Assembly (NCBI RefSeq): GCF_018139145.2
Contig: NC_059486.1
Span: 186,001 to 250,000 of the forward strand
Source of the DNA: Gymnogyps californianus
Taxonomy: Eukaryota; Chordata; Aves; Accipitriformes; Cathartidae
Length of the DNA stretch: 64,000 nucleotides
Reading direction: 5' to 3'
This document shows, piece after piece, positions 21,901 through 32,122 of this stretch. Under the pieces are notes generated by a model, which worked only from the letters and a program-made list of their open reading frames with translations, ran no database searches and was not told the origin of the DNA. Positions within the stretch are counted from its first letter, which is position 1. Each line of letters starts with the position of its first letter. Both the position numbers and the translations under genes were made by a program.

Positions 21901-24900
21901 CGGGAGATGCCTGGGAGGAATCTCGGGTGGATCCCGGAGGAGAGAGCTTCCTTTAAGGAGGAAAATCATCTCGGGTAGCTTCCCTGGAGGAGTCTGGGGC
22001 TGCTACCCGGGATCTCAGGTCCCTAAAGAAGAGGTCAAAATCCTCCGGGAGATGCCTGGGAGGAATCTCGGGTGGATCCCGGAGGAGAGAGCTTCCTTTA
22101 GAGAGAGAAATCATCTCGGGTAGCTTCCCTGGAGGAGTCTGGGGCTGCTACCCGGGATCTCAGGTCCCTAAAGAAGAGGTCAAAATCCTCCGGGAGATGC
22201 CTGGGAGGAATCTCGGGTGGATCCCGGAGGAGAGAGCTTCCTTTAGGAGAGAAATCATCTCGGGTAGCTTCCCTGGAGGAGTCTGGGGCTGCTACCCGGG
22301 ATCTCAGGTCCCTAAAGAAGAGGTCAAAATCCTCCGGGAGATGCCTGGGAGGAATCTCGGGTGGATCCCGGAGGAGAGAGCTTCCTTTAAGGAGGAAAAA
22401 TCATCTCGGGTAGCTTCCCTGGAGGAGTCTGGGGCTGCTACCCGGGATCTCAGGTCCCTAAAGAAGAGGTCAAAAGCCTCCGGGAGATGCCTGGGAGGAA
22501 TCTCGGGTGGATCCCGGAGGAGAGAGCTTCCTTTAAGGAGGAAAATCATCTCGGGTAGCTTCCCTGGAGGAGTCTGGGGCTGCTACCCGGGATCTCAGGT
22601 CCCTAAAGAAGAGGTCAAAATCCTCCGGGAGATGCCTGGGAGGAATCTCGGGTGGATCCCGGAGGAGAGAGCTTCCTTTAGAGAGGAAATCATCTCGGGT
22701 AGCTTCCCTGGAGGAGTCTGGGGCTGCTACCCGGGATCTCAGGTCCCTAAGAAGAGGTCAAAATCCTCCGGGAGATGCCTGGGAGGAATCTCGGGTGGAT
22801 CCCGGAGGAGAGAGCTTCCTTTAGGAGAGAAATCATCTCGGGTAGCTTCCCTGGAGGAGTCTGGGGCTGCTACCCGGGATCTCAGGTCCCTAAAGAAGAG
22901 GTCAAAATCCTCCGGGAGATGCCTGGGAGGAATCTCGGGTGGATCCCGGAGGAGAGAGCTTCCTTTAAGAGGAAAAATCATCTCGGGTAGCTTCCCTGGA
23001 GGAGTCTGGGGCTGCTACCCGGGATCTCAGGTCCCTAAAGAAGAGGTCAAAATCCTCCGGGAGATGCCTGGGAGGAATCTCGGGTGGATCCCGGAGGAGA
23101 GAGCTTCCTTTAAGGAGGAAAATCATCTCGGGTAGCTTCCCTGGAGGAGTCTGGGGCTGCTACCCGGGATCTCAGGTCCCTAAAGAAGAGGTCAAAAGCC
23201 TCCGGGAGATGCCTGGGAGGAATCTCGGGTGGATCCCGGAGGAGAGAGCTTCCTTTAAGGAGGAAAATCATCTCGGGTAGCTTCCCTGGAGGAGTCTGGG
23301 GCTGCTACCCGGGATCTCAGGTCCCTAAAGAAGAGGTCAAAATCCTCCGGGAGATGCCTGGGAGGAATCTCGGGTGGATCCCGGAGGAGAGAGCTTCCTT
23401 TAAGGAGAGAAATCATCTCGGGTAGCTTCCCTGGAGGAGTCTGGGGCTGCTACCCGGGATCTCAGGTCCCTAAAGAAGAGGTCAAAATCCTCCGGGAGAT
23501 GCCTGGGAGGAATCTCGGGTGGATCCCGGAGGAGAGAGCTTCCTTTAAGGAGGAAAAATCATCTCGGGTAGCTTCCCTGGAGGAGTCTGGGGCTGCTACC
23601 CGGGATCTCAGGTCCCTAAAGAAGAGGTCAAAAGCCTCCGGGAGATGCCTGGGAGGAATCTCGGGTGGATCCCGGAGGAGAGAGCTTCCTTTAAGGAGAG
23701 AAATCATCTCGGGTAGCTTCCCTGGAGGAGTCTGGGGCTGCTACCCGGGATCTCAGGTCCCTAAAGAAGAGGTCAAAATCCTCCGGGAGATGCCTGGGAG
23801 GAATCTCGGGTGGATCCCGGAGGAGAGAGCTTCCTTTAAGGAGGAAAATCATCTCGGGTAGCTTCCCTGGAGGAGTCTGGGGCTGCTACCCGGGATCTCA
23901 GGTCCCTAAAGAAGAGGTCAAAATCCTCCGGGAGATGCCTGGGAGGAATCTCGGGTGGATCCCGGAGGAGAGAGCTTCCTTTAGAGAGGAAAATCATCTC
24001 GGGTAGCTTCCCTGGAGGAGTCTGGGGCTGCTACCCGGGATCTCAGGTCCCTAAAGAAGAGGTCAAAATCCTCCGGGAGATGCCTGGGAGGAATCTCGGG
24101 TGGATCCCGGAGGAGAGAGCTTCCTTTAGAGAAGAAATCATCTCGGGTAGCTTCCCTGGAGGAGTCTGGGGCTGCTACCCGGGATCTCAGGTCCCTAAAG
24201 AAGAGGTCAAAATCCTCCGGGAGATGCCTGGGAGGAATCTCGGGTGGATCCCGGAGGAGAGAGCTTCCTTTAAGGAGGAAAAATCATCTCGGGTAGCTTC
24301 CCTGGAGGAGTCTGGGGCTGCTACCCGGGATCTCAGGTCCCTAAGAAGAGGTCAAAATCCTCCGGGAGATGCCTGGGAGGAATCTCGGGTGGATCCCGGA
24401 GGAGAGAGCTTCCTTTAGAGAGGAAATCATCTCGGGTAGCTTCCCTGGAGGAGTCTGGGGCTGCTACCCGGGATCTCAGGTCCCTAAAGAAGAGGTCAAA
24501 ATCCTCCGGGAGATGCCTGGGAGGAATCTCGGGTGGATCCCGGAGGAGAGAGCTTCCTTTAAGGAGGAAAATCATCTCGGGTAGCTTCCCTGGAGGAGTC
24601 TGGGGCTGCTACCCGGGATCTCAGGTCCCTAAGAAGAGGTCAAAATCCTCCGGGAGATGCCTGGGAGGAATCTCGGGTGGATCCCGGAGGAGAGAGCTTC
24701 CTTTAGAGAGGAAAATCATCTCGGGTAGCTTCCCTGGAGGAGTCTGGGGCTGCTACCCGGGATCTCAGGTCCCTAAAGAAGAGGTCAAAATCCTCCGGGA
24801 GATGCCTGGGAGGAATCTCGGGTGGATCCCGGAGGAGAGAGCTTCCTTTAGAGAGGAAAATCATCTCGGGTAGCTTCCCTGGAGGAGTCTGGGGCTGCTA

Positions 24901-27745
24901 CCCGGGATCTCAGGTCCCTAAAGAAGAGGTCAAAATCCTCCGGGAGATGCCTGGGAGGAATCTCGGGTGGATCCCGGAGGAGAGAGCTTCCTTTAGAGAG
25001 GAAAATCATCTCGGGTAGCTTCCCTGGAGGAGTCTGGGGCTGCTACCCGGGATCTCAGGTCCCTCAAGAAGAGGTCAAAATCCTCCGGGAGATGCCTGGG
25101 AGGAATCTCGGGTGGATCCCGGAGGAGAGAGCTTCCTTTAGGAGGAAAAATCATCTCGGGTAGCTTCCCTGGAGGAGTCTGGGGCTGCTACCCGGGATCT
25201 CAGGTCCCTAAAGAAGAGGTCAAAAGCCTCCGGGAGATGCCTGGGAGGAATCTCGGGTGGATCCCGGAGGAGAGAGCTTCCTTTAGAGAAGAAATCATCT
25301 CGGGTAGCTTCCCTGGAGGAGTCTGGGGCTGCTACCCGGGATCTCAGGTCCCTAAAGAAGAGGTCAAAATCCTCCGGGAGATGCCTGGGAGGAATCTCGG
25401 GTGGATCCCGGAGGAGAGAGCTTCCTTTAAGGAGAGAAAATCATCTCGGGTAGCTTCCCTGGAGGAGTCTGGGGCTGCTACCCGGGATCTCAGGTCCCTA
25501 AAGAAGAGGTCAAAATCCTCCGGGAGATGCCTGGGAGGAATCTCGGGTGGATCCCGGAGGAGAGAGCTTCCTTTAGAGAGGAAAATCATCTCGGGTAGCT
25601 TCCCTGGAGGAGTCTGGGGCTGCTACCCGGGATCTCAGGTCCCTAAAGAAGAGGTCAAAAGCCTCCGGGAGATGCCTGGGAGGAATCTCGGGTGGATCCC
25701 GGAGGAGAGAGCTTCCTTTAAGAGGAAAAATCATCTCGGGTAGCTTCCCTGGAGGAGTCTGGGGCTGCTACCCGGGATCTCAGGTCCCTAAAGAAGAGGT
25801 CAAAATCCTCCGGGAGATGCCTGGGAGGAATCTCGGGTGGATCCCGGAGGAGAGAGCTTCCTTTAGAGAGGAAATCATCTCGGGTAGCTTCCCTGGAGGA
25901 GTCTGGGGCTGCTACCCGGGATCTCAGGTCCCTCAAGAAGAGGTCAAAAGCCTCCGGGAGATGCCTGGGAGGAATCTCGGGTGGATCCCGGAGGAGAGAG
26001 CTTCCTTTAAGGAGGAAAATCATCTCGGGTAGCTTCCCTGGAGGAGTCTGGGGCTGCTACCCGGGATCTCAGGTCCCTAAAGAAGAGGTCAAAATCCTCC
26101 GGGAGATGCCTGGGAGGAATCTCGGGTGGATCCCGGAGGAGAGAGCTTCCTTTAGGAGGAAATCATCTCGGGTAGCTTCCCTGGAGGAGTCTGGGGCTGC
26201 TACCCGGGATCTCAGGTCCCTAAAGAAGAGGTCAAAACCTCCGGGAGATGCCTGGGAGGAATCTCGGGTGGATCCCGGAGGAGAGAGCTTCCTTTAAGAG
26301 AGAGAAATCATCTCGGGTAGCTTCCCTGGAGGAGTCTGGGGCTGCTACCCGGGATCTCAGGTCCCTAAAGAAGAGGTCAAAATCCTCCGGGAGATGCCTG
26401 GGAGGAATCTCGGGTGGATCCCGGAGGAGAGAGCTTCCTTTAAGGAGGAAAATCATCTCGGGTAGCTTCCCTGGAGGAGTCTGGGGCTGCTACCCGGGAT
26501 CTCAGGTCCCTAAAGAAGAGGTCAAAATCCTCCGGGAGATGCCTGGGAGGAATCTCGGGTGGATCCCGGAGGAGAGAGCTTCCTTTAAGGAGGAAAAATC
26601 ATCTCGGGTAGCTTCCCTGGAGGAGTCTGGGGCTGCTACCCGGGATCTCAGGTCCCTAAAGAAGAGGTCAAAATCCTCCGGGAGATGCCTGGGAGGAATC
26701 TCGGGTGGATCCCGGAGGAGAGAGCTTCCTTTAAGGAGGAAAAATCATCTCGGGTAGCTTCCCTGGAGGAGTCTGGGGCTGCTACCCGGGATCTCAGGTC
26801 CCTAAAGAAGAGGTCAAAATCCTCCGGGAGATGCCTGGGAGGAATCTCGGGTGGATCCCGGAGGAGAGAGCTTCCTTTAGAGAGGAAATCATCTCGGGTA
26901 GCTTCCCTGGAGGAGTCTGGGGCTGCTACCCGGGATCTCAGGTCCCTAAGAAGAGGTCAAAATCCTCCGGGAGATGCCTGGGAGGAATCTCGGGTGGATC
27001 CCGGAGGAGAGAGCTTCCTTTAAGGAGGAAAAATCATCTCGGGTAGCTTCCCTGGAGGAGTCTGGGGCTGCTACCCGGGATCTCAGGTCCCTAAAGCAGA
27101 GGTCAAAATCCTCCGGGAGATGCCTGGGAGGAATCTCGGGTGGATCCCGGAGGAGAGAGCTTCCTTTAAGGAGGAAAAATCATCTCGGGTAGCTTCCCTG
27201 GAGGAGTCTGGGGCTGCTACCCGGGATCTCAGGTCCCTCAAGAAGAGGTCAAAATCCTCCGGGAGATGCCTGGGAGGAATCTCGGGTGGATCCCGGAGGA
27301 GAGAGCTTCCTTTAAGGAGAGAAATCATCTCGGGTAGCTTCCCTGGAGGAGTCTGGGGCTGCTACCCGGGATCTCAGGTCCCTCAAGAAGAGGTCAAAAG
27401 CCTCCGGGAGATGCCTGGGAGGAATCTCGGGTGGATCCCGGAGGAGAGAGCTTCCTTTAGAGAGGAGAAATCATCTCGGGTAGCTTCCCTGGAGGAGTCT
27501 GGGGCTGCTACCCGGGATCTCAGGTCCCTAAAGAAGAGGTCAAAATCCTCCGGGAGATGCCTGGGAGGAATCTCGGGTGGATCCCGGAGGAGAGAGCTTC
27601 TTTAAGAGAGAAAATCATCTCGGGTATCTTCCCTTGCAGGAGTCTGGGGCTGCTACGCGGAATATCCAGGCTATAGAAGAAAAGGTCAGAGCCTGTCTCA
27701 GCTGGATCCTGGTGGAGAGAGTTTCCTTTAAACTAGGCCCAACAG
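18990..27745 (+). repeat. 145-bp minisatellite array, unit A (about 59 units)
   Basis: Tandem units of 144-147 bp start at CCGGGAGATGCCTGGGAGGA, each with a GGATCC site, and end in GATCTCAGGTCCCTAAAGAAG. Variation is concentrated in the purine run after GCTTCCTTTA (AAGGAGGAAAA, GAGAGGAAA and others) and in CTAAAG/CTCAAG. 145 is one more than a multiple of three, so each unit shifts the frame. This produces recurrent open frames (MPGRNLGWIPEERASF on +, KGSSLLRDPPEIPPRHL on -) that are shadows. Units are divergent at both ends and nearly uniform in the middle. Confidence 0.97.
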
Positions 27746-28945
27746 CTCAGGCAGTTGCCCCAGAAGAACCCTTGGTGGCCACCTGGGATGACAGAGACCT
27801 GCCAGCAGCAGAAACCTGTCTCAGGTCTCCGTGCTTGGAAGCCCCTGAGATGCCTCCAGGGAAGAGAGGGAAGAGGCTGGGCAGTACTGGTGTCCCCTGG
27901 AGCCATGGCAGCCCCGGGGAGCCAGGCAGCAAGTCTTGCTCACATGCTCAGGAACAGCCGGCCGCCAGTTCTGGGGTCAGGAAGGAGTTTTTTCCCCGGG
28001 CAGATTGGCACAGGTCCCGGGGGTTTTTTCGCCTTCCTCTGCAGCATCGAGCACGGCCCCTTGCCAGGGCTCCTCGGGGCCTTTTCTGGCCAGCGATTCC
28101 CTGCTCTTGCAGGACCAGGAGTCCAGCTGTGCCCTCCATCCCTCCGCCTCTCTTCCCTGTGCCAGCCTGGCAGGGGAACCGCAAGGACCTCCAGGCATGA
28201 GGTCACCTGGGGGTCTTCTGCCCTCTGCAAAACACGGCCCGCTTGGAAAGGCTGCAGGCGCGATGCTCCGTCAGGAAGGAGCCGCCGCTTGCCGCCCGGC
28301 CGTGCCTGCAATAAAAGCGGAGCCTTGGTCTCCTCTGCCGGAGTTGCTGGTTGTGTCTCGTCTGTCCTGGTCGCAGCCCGAGAGCATCTCCGCCGGCCCG
28401 GGCCTGATCCTGTTCCTCGGGCCCAGGGCTGCGCCTGCACACCCTGCCCGCTCCGGGGGGGTCTGGCAGCCTCTGCCCTGCGGGGCGGCAGGGAGGGAGG
28501 GAGGGAGGGAGGGAGGGGAGCAGCTCTGCCCCCCCCAGCCTGGCCAGCACCCAGCCCTTTCCTCCAGGGAGCGGCCGGGTCTGCCGTGGCCGTGCTGACC
28601 TCCAGCCCGGAGGGTTGGTCGGTGCTGCCAGCAGCAGGAGGAGCTGCTCTCCGGGAGAGCGCTCCAGCCTGGCCCCCTGCACCCCGTCCCGGGGGCCCCG
28701 CCGGCTCGGCCTGGGGATGCCCGAGGGCTGCCCCTCTGCCTGCTCCCGTGGGGACCCGCTCACGGACCTGTTGGCCCGGCGCTTCTGCCCCTCGGGCCCT
28801 GCCGGTGCCTCCACAGCCTCCCACGGAGCAAGTCCCACCCGCTCCCTGGAACCAGCCCCGGCCCCTGCCCGCAGCCACCGGGAGCCCCCCGGCCCCCTCC
28901 GCGCCCAGACCTGCCCCGCCGCTCCGCCGGGCCTCCCGCCGCGCA
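27746..28945. other. GC-rich stretch after the minisatellite, unit A (56091-57295 in B)
   Basis: CpG-rich, with a (GGGA)n run at 28490-28517. Very long open frames on both strands result from composition. None shows a recognisable domain and the frames differ between units because of indels. I see no supported gene. Confidence 0.55.
28310..28315 (+). terminator. Candidate poly(A) signal AATAAA, unit A
   Basis: TGCAATAAAAGC followed within 40 bases by a GT-rich element (GGTTGTGTCTCGTCTGTCC), the arrangement of a functional cleavage site. If used, it would end a transcript coming from the minisatellite side. It could also be the R region of an unrecognised LTR. Confidence 0.4.
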
Positions 28946-29180
28946 GCCGAGCACAGCCGAACCGAGCCGAGTCGAGCGAGACGAGCCGAGTCTAGCCCAG
29001 CCGAGCCGAGCCGAGCCGAGCCAGCGAGGGGAACGAGCAGCGGAGCCCGCGGAGCCGAGCGAGACCAGCCGAGACCAGCCGAGCCGAGCCGAGACCAGCC
29101 GAGCCGAGCCGAGCCGAGCCGAGCGGAGCCGAACGAGCCGAGCCGAGCGGAGCCGAGCCCAGCCGAGCCGAGCGGAGCGG
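28946..29180. repeat. GAGCC/CGAGC pentamer array at the A/B boundary
   Basis: Imperfect tandem pentamers (GAGCC and variants GAGAC, GAGCG) cover the junction between units. The pattern is the reverse complement of the CTCGG array at 30897-31226, so the two form a long inverted pair about 1.7 kb apart. Translated, the array gives long Pro/Ser/Arg/Glu/Ala strings in several frames, which are not coding evidence. Confidence 0.9.
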
Positions 29181-29218
29181 GCAGGCACGGGCGGGCAGGG
29201 CGGGCAGCGCTGCCTGCG

Positions 29219-29350
29219 GGCGCGGTGCGGCTCCTCCAGCCGCAGGGGACGGTGGGCAGGAACCGGCCCCTCGGCACCGCGCACCGGGCGCTGCAGCTCC
29301 TCGTCCTGCTCCGCTCCGGCGGGGGAGCGCGGAGACCTCCTGCCCACGGC
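29219..29350 (+). pseudogene. P2RX2: P2RX2 exon-1-like fragment, unit B
   Basis: Same sequence as the fragment at 58-189, again followed by AGGGGTAGG and no further P2X similarity. It sits immediately after the CGAGC boundary array. Confidence 0.4.
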
Positions 29351-30393
29351 AGGGGTAGGTGGGCAGATGGAGAGGGCCACTGCCAGGGGCCGGGGAGCGG
29401 GGGAGCGACCCGGGGGGGGGTCCCCGTGTCTCTGGCAGCGATCGCCCTGATGACAAGGACACCGAGGCAACGGGACGGAGCCGGTTCCCGTCGTCCCGGC
29501 GCTCTCTGGAGGCACCCAGCGCCAGCCAGGACTAAGGCTGCGCCAGCCCTCGGCTGCACCCGCGGCAGACTTCGCCTTGTGCTCAGCGCTGCTGGCCAGC
29601 CTGTCCCTGCCGCCGGGCTCGTTAGCCAGCCGCCTCTGGGCTAGCCCCGCTCTCGGGACGGTGCATCCCACGCGTGAAGCGTCGCCCGGCCAGTGGAGCA
29701 GCTCCGGCGCGTTTTCCTCCTCCCGCTGCTGCCGCTGCTGCCGCTGCTGCCGTCCGGGCGCTGTCCGCGGCGGTTTCCCTCGCGGGTCTCCGCTGGTCTC
29801 TGCCCGCAGGACGTGACCCCTCGGGCTGCGTTTGTGCAGCCCTGCCCCGCACGCTGGGGCTGGAAAGCAGCGCGATCCTGCTGCAGCTGCCGCGGGGACA
29901 AACCCACGGGGGAGAAGGGGTGGGCTGGGGTGCGGGTGGGTGCCGCGGGAGGACAGCGGGGCTGGGTGGGCTCTGGGCAGCACCGCCCGGGGCTGTCCCT
30001 GGCGGGGGTCTTCGCGGGCCGGCCCCCGGGGGTGTTGGAGGGTGCCGGTGCCTGCTGCTGCAGGGAGGAGCGGAGGAGCTGGCAGAAGGAGCCGGACAGG
30101 AGCGTGAGGAAGGGCGGCTGCCCGGCTTCGTGCTCCCCGGGGACACTCGGAGCTCCCAAGGGGCCGGGCCGGGCTTCCCCCCTGCTCCCCCCCATTTTTG
30201 TCACCATTTGCGCTCTGACTTCACGTTGCACTTACTTAGGTGTCTATTGGACCAGCTTTGTTTCCCGCCCTGCAAAGGTGACACTGGCTTTCCTGGAACA
30301 GATGAACAGGACTCTTTTCGGGAGCTGAGAGCAGAAACCCCACGGGTTTTGGCATTCGGATCTTCCCAGCTTGCTCCCGCCAGCACCCGAGGG

Positions 30394-30570
30394 GACTATG
30401 GATTTTCGTGGAGCACCACTGGGACATGTTACTGTCAGGGAGAGTGGTTCGTTCCTGTTTGCGGACAAATGTGGAGGAATGGAAATATCTGCGGGCATCT
30501 TTGCAGGAAAGGTGCCTAAAACGAGAAAAGGCAAACCTGACACGATTGCGATCTGGGAGAGCAAGGGGTG
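30394..30570 (+). other. Unassigned exon-like segment, unit B
   Basis: Same segment as 1234-1407 but with extra T, CA, T and G insertions, mostly next to homopolymers. The coil-like reading (NVEEWKYLRASLQERCLKRE) is kept locally but not its upstream frame. Confidence 0.2.
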
Positions 30571-30768
30571 AGCTACCAGGGCCGCTGCCAAGGGCCTGTC
30601 ATCAGGCACCAGAGTGAAGGTTGACTTGAGAGGCCTGGGCACAGCCCAGACCCCTTTGCAAGCAGTTGCAAGCCCTGCCACAAGCTGAAAGGCCAACTCC
30701 GCTGATGCTTTGGGCTCACACTGGAACCCAAAGCGCTCCGAGCCCCAAAATGCAGCCGCCTCTGAGGT

Positions 30769-30769
<1 letters not shown>

Positions 30770-30859
<90 letters not shown>
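30770..30859 (+). repeat. (CAG)30 trinucleotide tract, unit B
   Basis: 30 uninterrupted CAG triplets at the position matching the tract of unit A, which has 28. The preceding CTG of unit A is missing here. Confidence 0.95.
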
Positions 30860-30861
<2 letters not shown>

Positions 30862-30896
30862 AGTGCAGAGCAGCCGCGGCGGGGGCTGGGGCAGCG

Positions 30897-31226
30897 GCGC
30901 TCGGCTGGGCTCGGCTGGGCTGGGCTCGGCTCGCGGCTCGGCTCGGCTGGGCTCCGCTCGCTCGGCTCGGTTCGCTCGGCTGGGCTCCGGCTCGGCTCGG
31001 CTCGGCTGGGCTCGGCTCGGCTGGCTCGCTGGGCTCCGCTCGGCTCGGCTCGGCTGGGCTCGGCTCGCTCGGCTCGGCTCGGCTTCCGCTCGGCTCGGCT
31101 GGGCTCGGCTCGCTCGGCTCGGTTCCGCTCGGCTGGGCTCGGCTCGGCTGGGCTCGGCTCGTCGGCTCGGCTCGGTCGGCTCGGGTCGGCTCGGTCGGCT
31201 CGGCTCGGCTCGGCTCGCTCGGCCCG
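30897..31226. repeat. CTCGG pentamer array upstream of MAJIN, unit B
   Basis: Counterpart of 1743-2012 but about 60 bp longer and with a different order of variants, so the array has changed since the units duplicated. Confidence 0.9.
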
Positions 31227-31997
31227 GCCCCGGCTGAGGCAAGGGCGGCGGCGGGCGCGGCGGGGCCGGTGGCCGTGGCGGGGGCTCCTCCGCTTCGGCG
31301 GAGCGGCGGGCTGCCCGGTGGTCGCCAGCGCCGGGGCTGCCCGGGGGCCTCGCAGGCCGGCAGCGGGGCTGAGGAGGCGGCGGCATCTCCCCTCTCGGCA
31401 GGCCGGGGCGCTGGGCCGGCGTCCGCGGCGGGTCCCGGCCTTGCCCCGGCAGGCCCGGCCGGCCCCGGCCCCGGGGCTGCGGGGGCGGCCGGGGACTGCC
31501 TCCCGCTGGCGGCTGTCCGGCGGAGGGAGGCCGGGGGGCAGCGGGGAGGCGTGCGGGTGTGGAGAGAAACGAGCTCCTCCTGGCTGGACCCGCGGGGGCT
31601 GCAGGGACCCGCAGCAGGCGGGGGTGTCCCTCACGGCCTGGTGTCGGTCACGGGCTGCGACACGGTCCTGCGCGGGCTTTCTTGGCAGCCCCCGGGGCGA
31701 GAGGCCTGTGGAGCTTCGGGGACGTGGGGAGTGACATTTCCCGAGCAGCGGAGCCGCAGGCGGGGTAGCCGTCCGCTCCGAGTCCGTCCTCTCCTCCTGC
31801 TCCAAGCTGCCCTGCGGTCCTGGAACGGACACTTGAATCAGCCGTTTTCTGACGGGTAGGAGATACCGGTGGGCAATCTGTTCTCTCTGCAGATGGCCTC
31901 TCGAGGAGAAACTGCCTGTCACCTTTTCTTCGGTATGACAGAAGGCGATCCGGTGAAGGGGTTTAGTAATGGGCCTTTGACTCTCCTGCTTCCCTAG

Positions 31998-32122
31998 GCT
32001 GGCATTCCGGGAGCAAGAAGGATGTCGTTGAAGCCATTTACCTCTCCGTTGCCTGAAACAAGGTTTCTTCGTGCGGGCAGGCTGGTGTACAAGTTTAAAA
32101 TCCGGTACGGCAACTTCAACAG
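31998..32122 (+). CDS. MAJIN: MAJIN exon with start codon, unit B
   Basis: ATG at 32022; encodes MSLKPFTSPLPETRF...IRYGNFN. Identical to unit A, including the acceptor and gtgagc donor. Confidence 0.9.

Larger units (their letters stand above)
1..29161 (+). repeat. Tandem macrosatellite unit A (about 29 kb, MAJIN-containing)
   Basis: Position 1 matches 29162, and near-identical sequence runs in the same order through both units: P2RX2-like fragment, CAG tract, CGAGC array, MAJIN exons, CR1 fragment, 145-bp minisatellite and GC-rich end. Differences are mainly single-base indels, repeat copy numbers and a few large indels. Unit A holds the N gap (14476-14975), the full CR1 3' end, the long minisatellite and an extra copy of the 0.7-kb block, and lacks the solo LTR of unit B. 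A true segmental duplication is more likely than a haplotype artefact, because the boundary structure recurs a third time at 57672. Long reads would settle this. Confidence 0.9.

Noticed and set aside
19149..27605. Many open frames reading MPGRNLGWIPEERASF and, on the other strand, KGSSLLRDPPEIPPRHL
   Set aside because: They are translations of the 145-bp minisatellite. The unit length shifts the frame at each repeat, the same peptides appear in every frame, and there are no splice or start signals.
18990..27745. CRISPR-like array
   Set aside because: Repeats are 145 bp, contiguous and without unique spacers, in a vertebrate genome.
27755..29644. 629-residue open frame over the unit junction
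   Set aside because: It is GC-rich with few stops, runs through the pentamer array, and its frame differs in unit B. No domain is seen.
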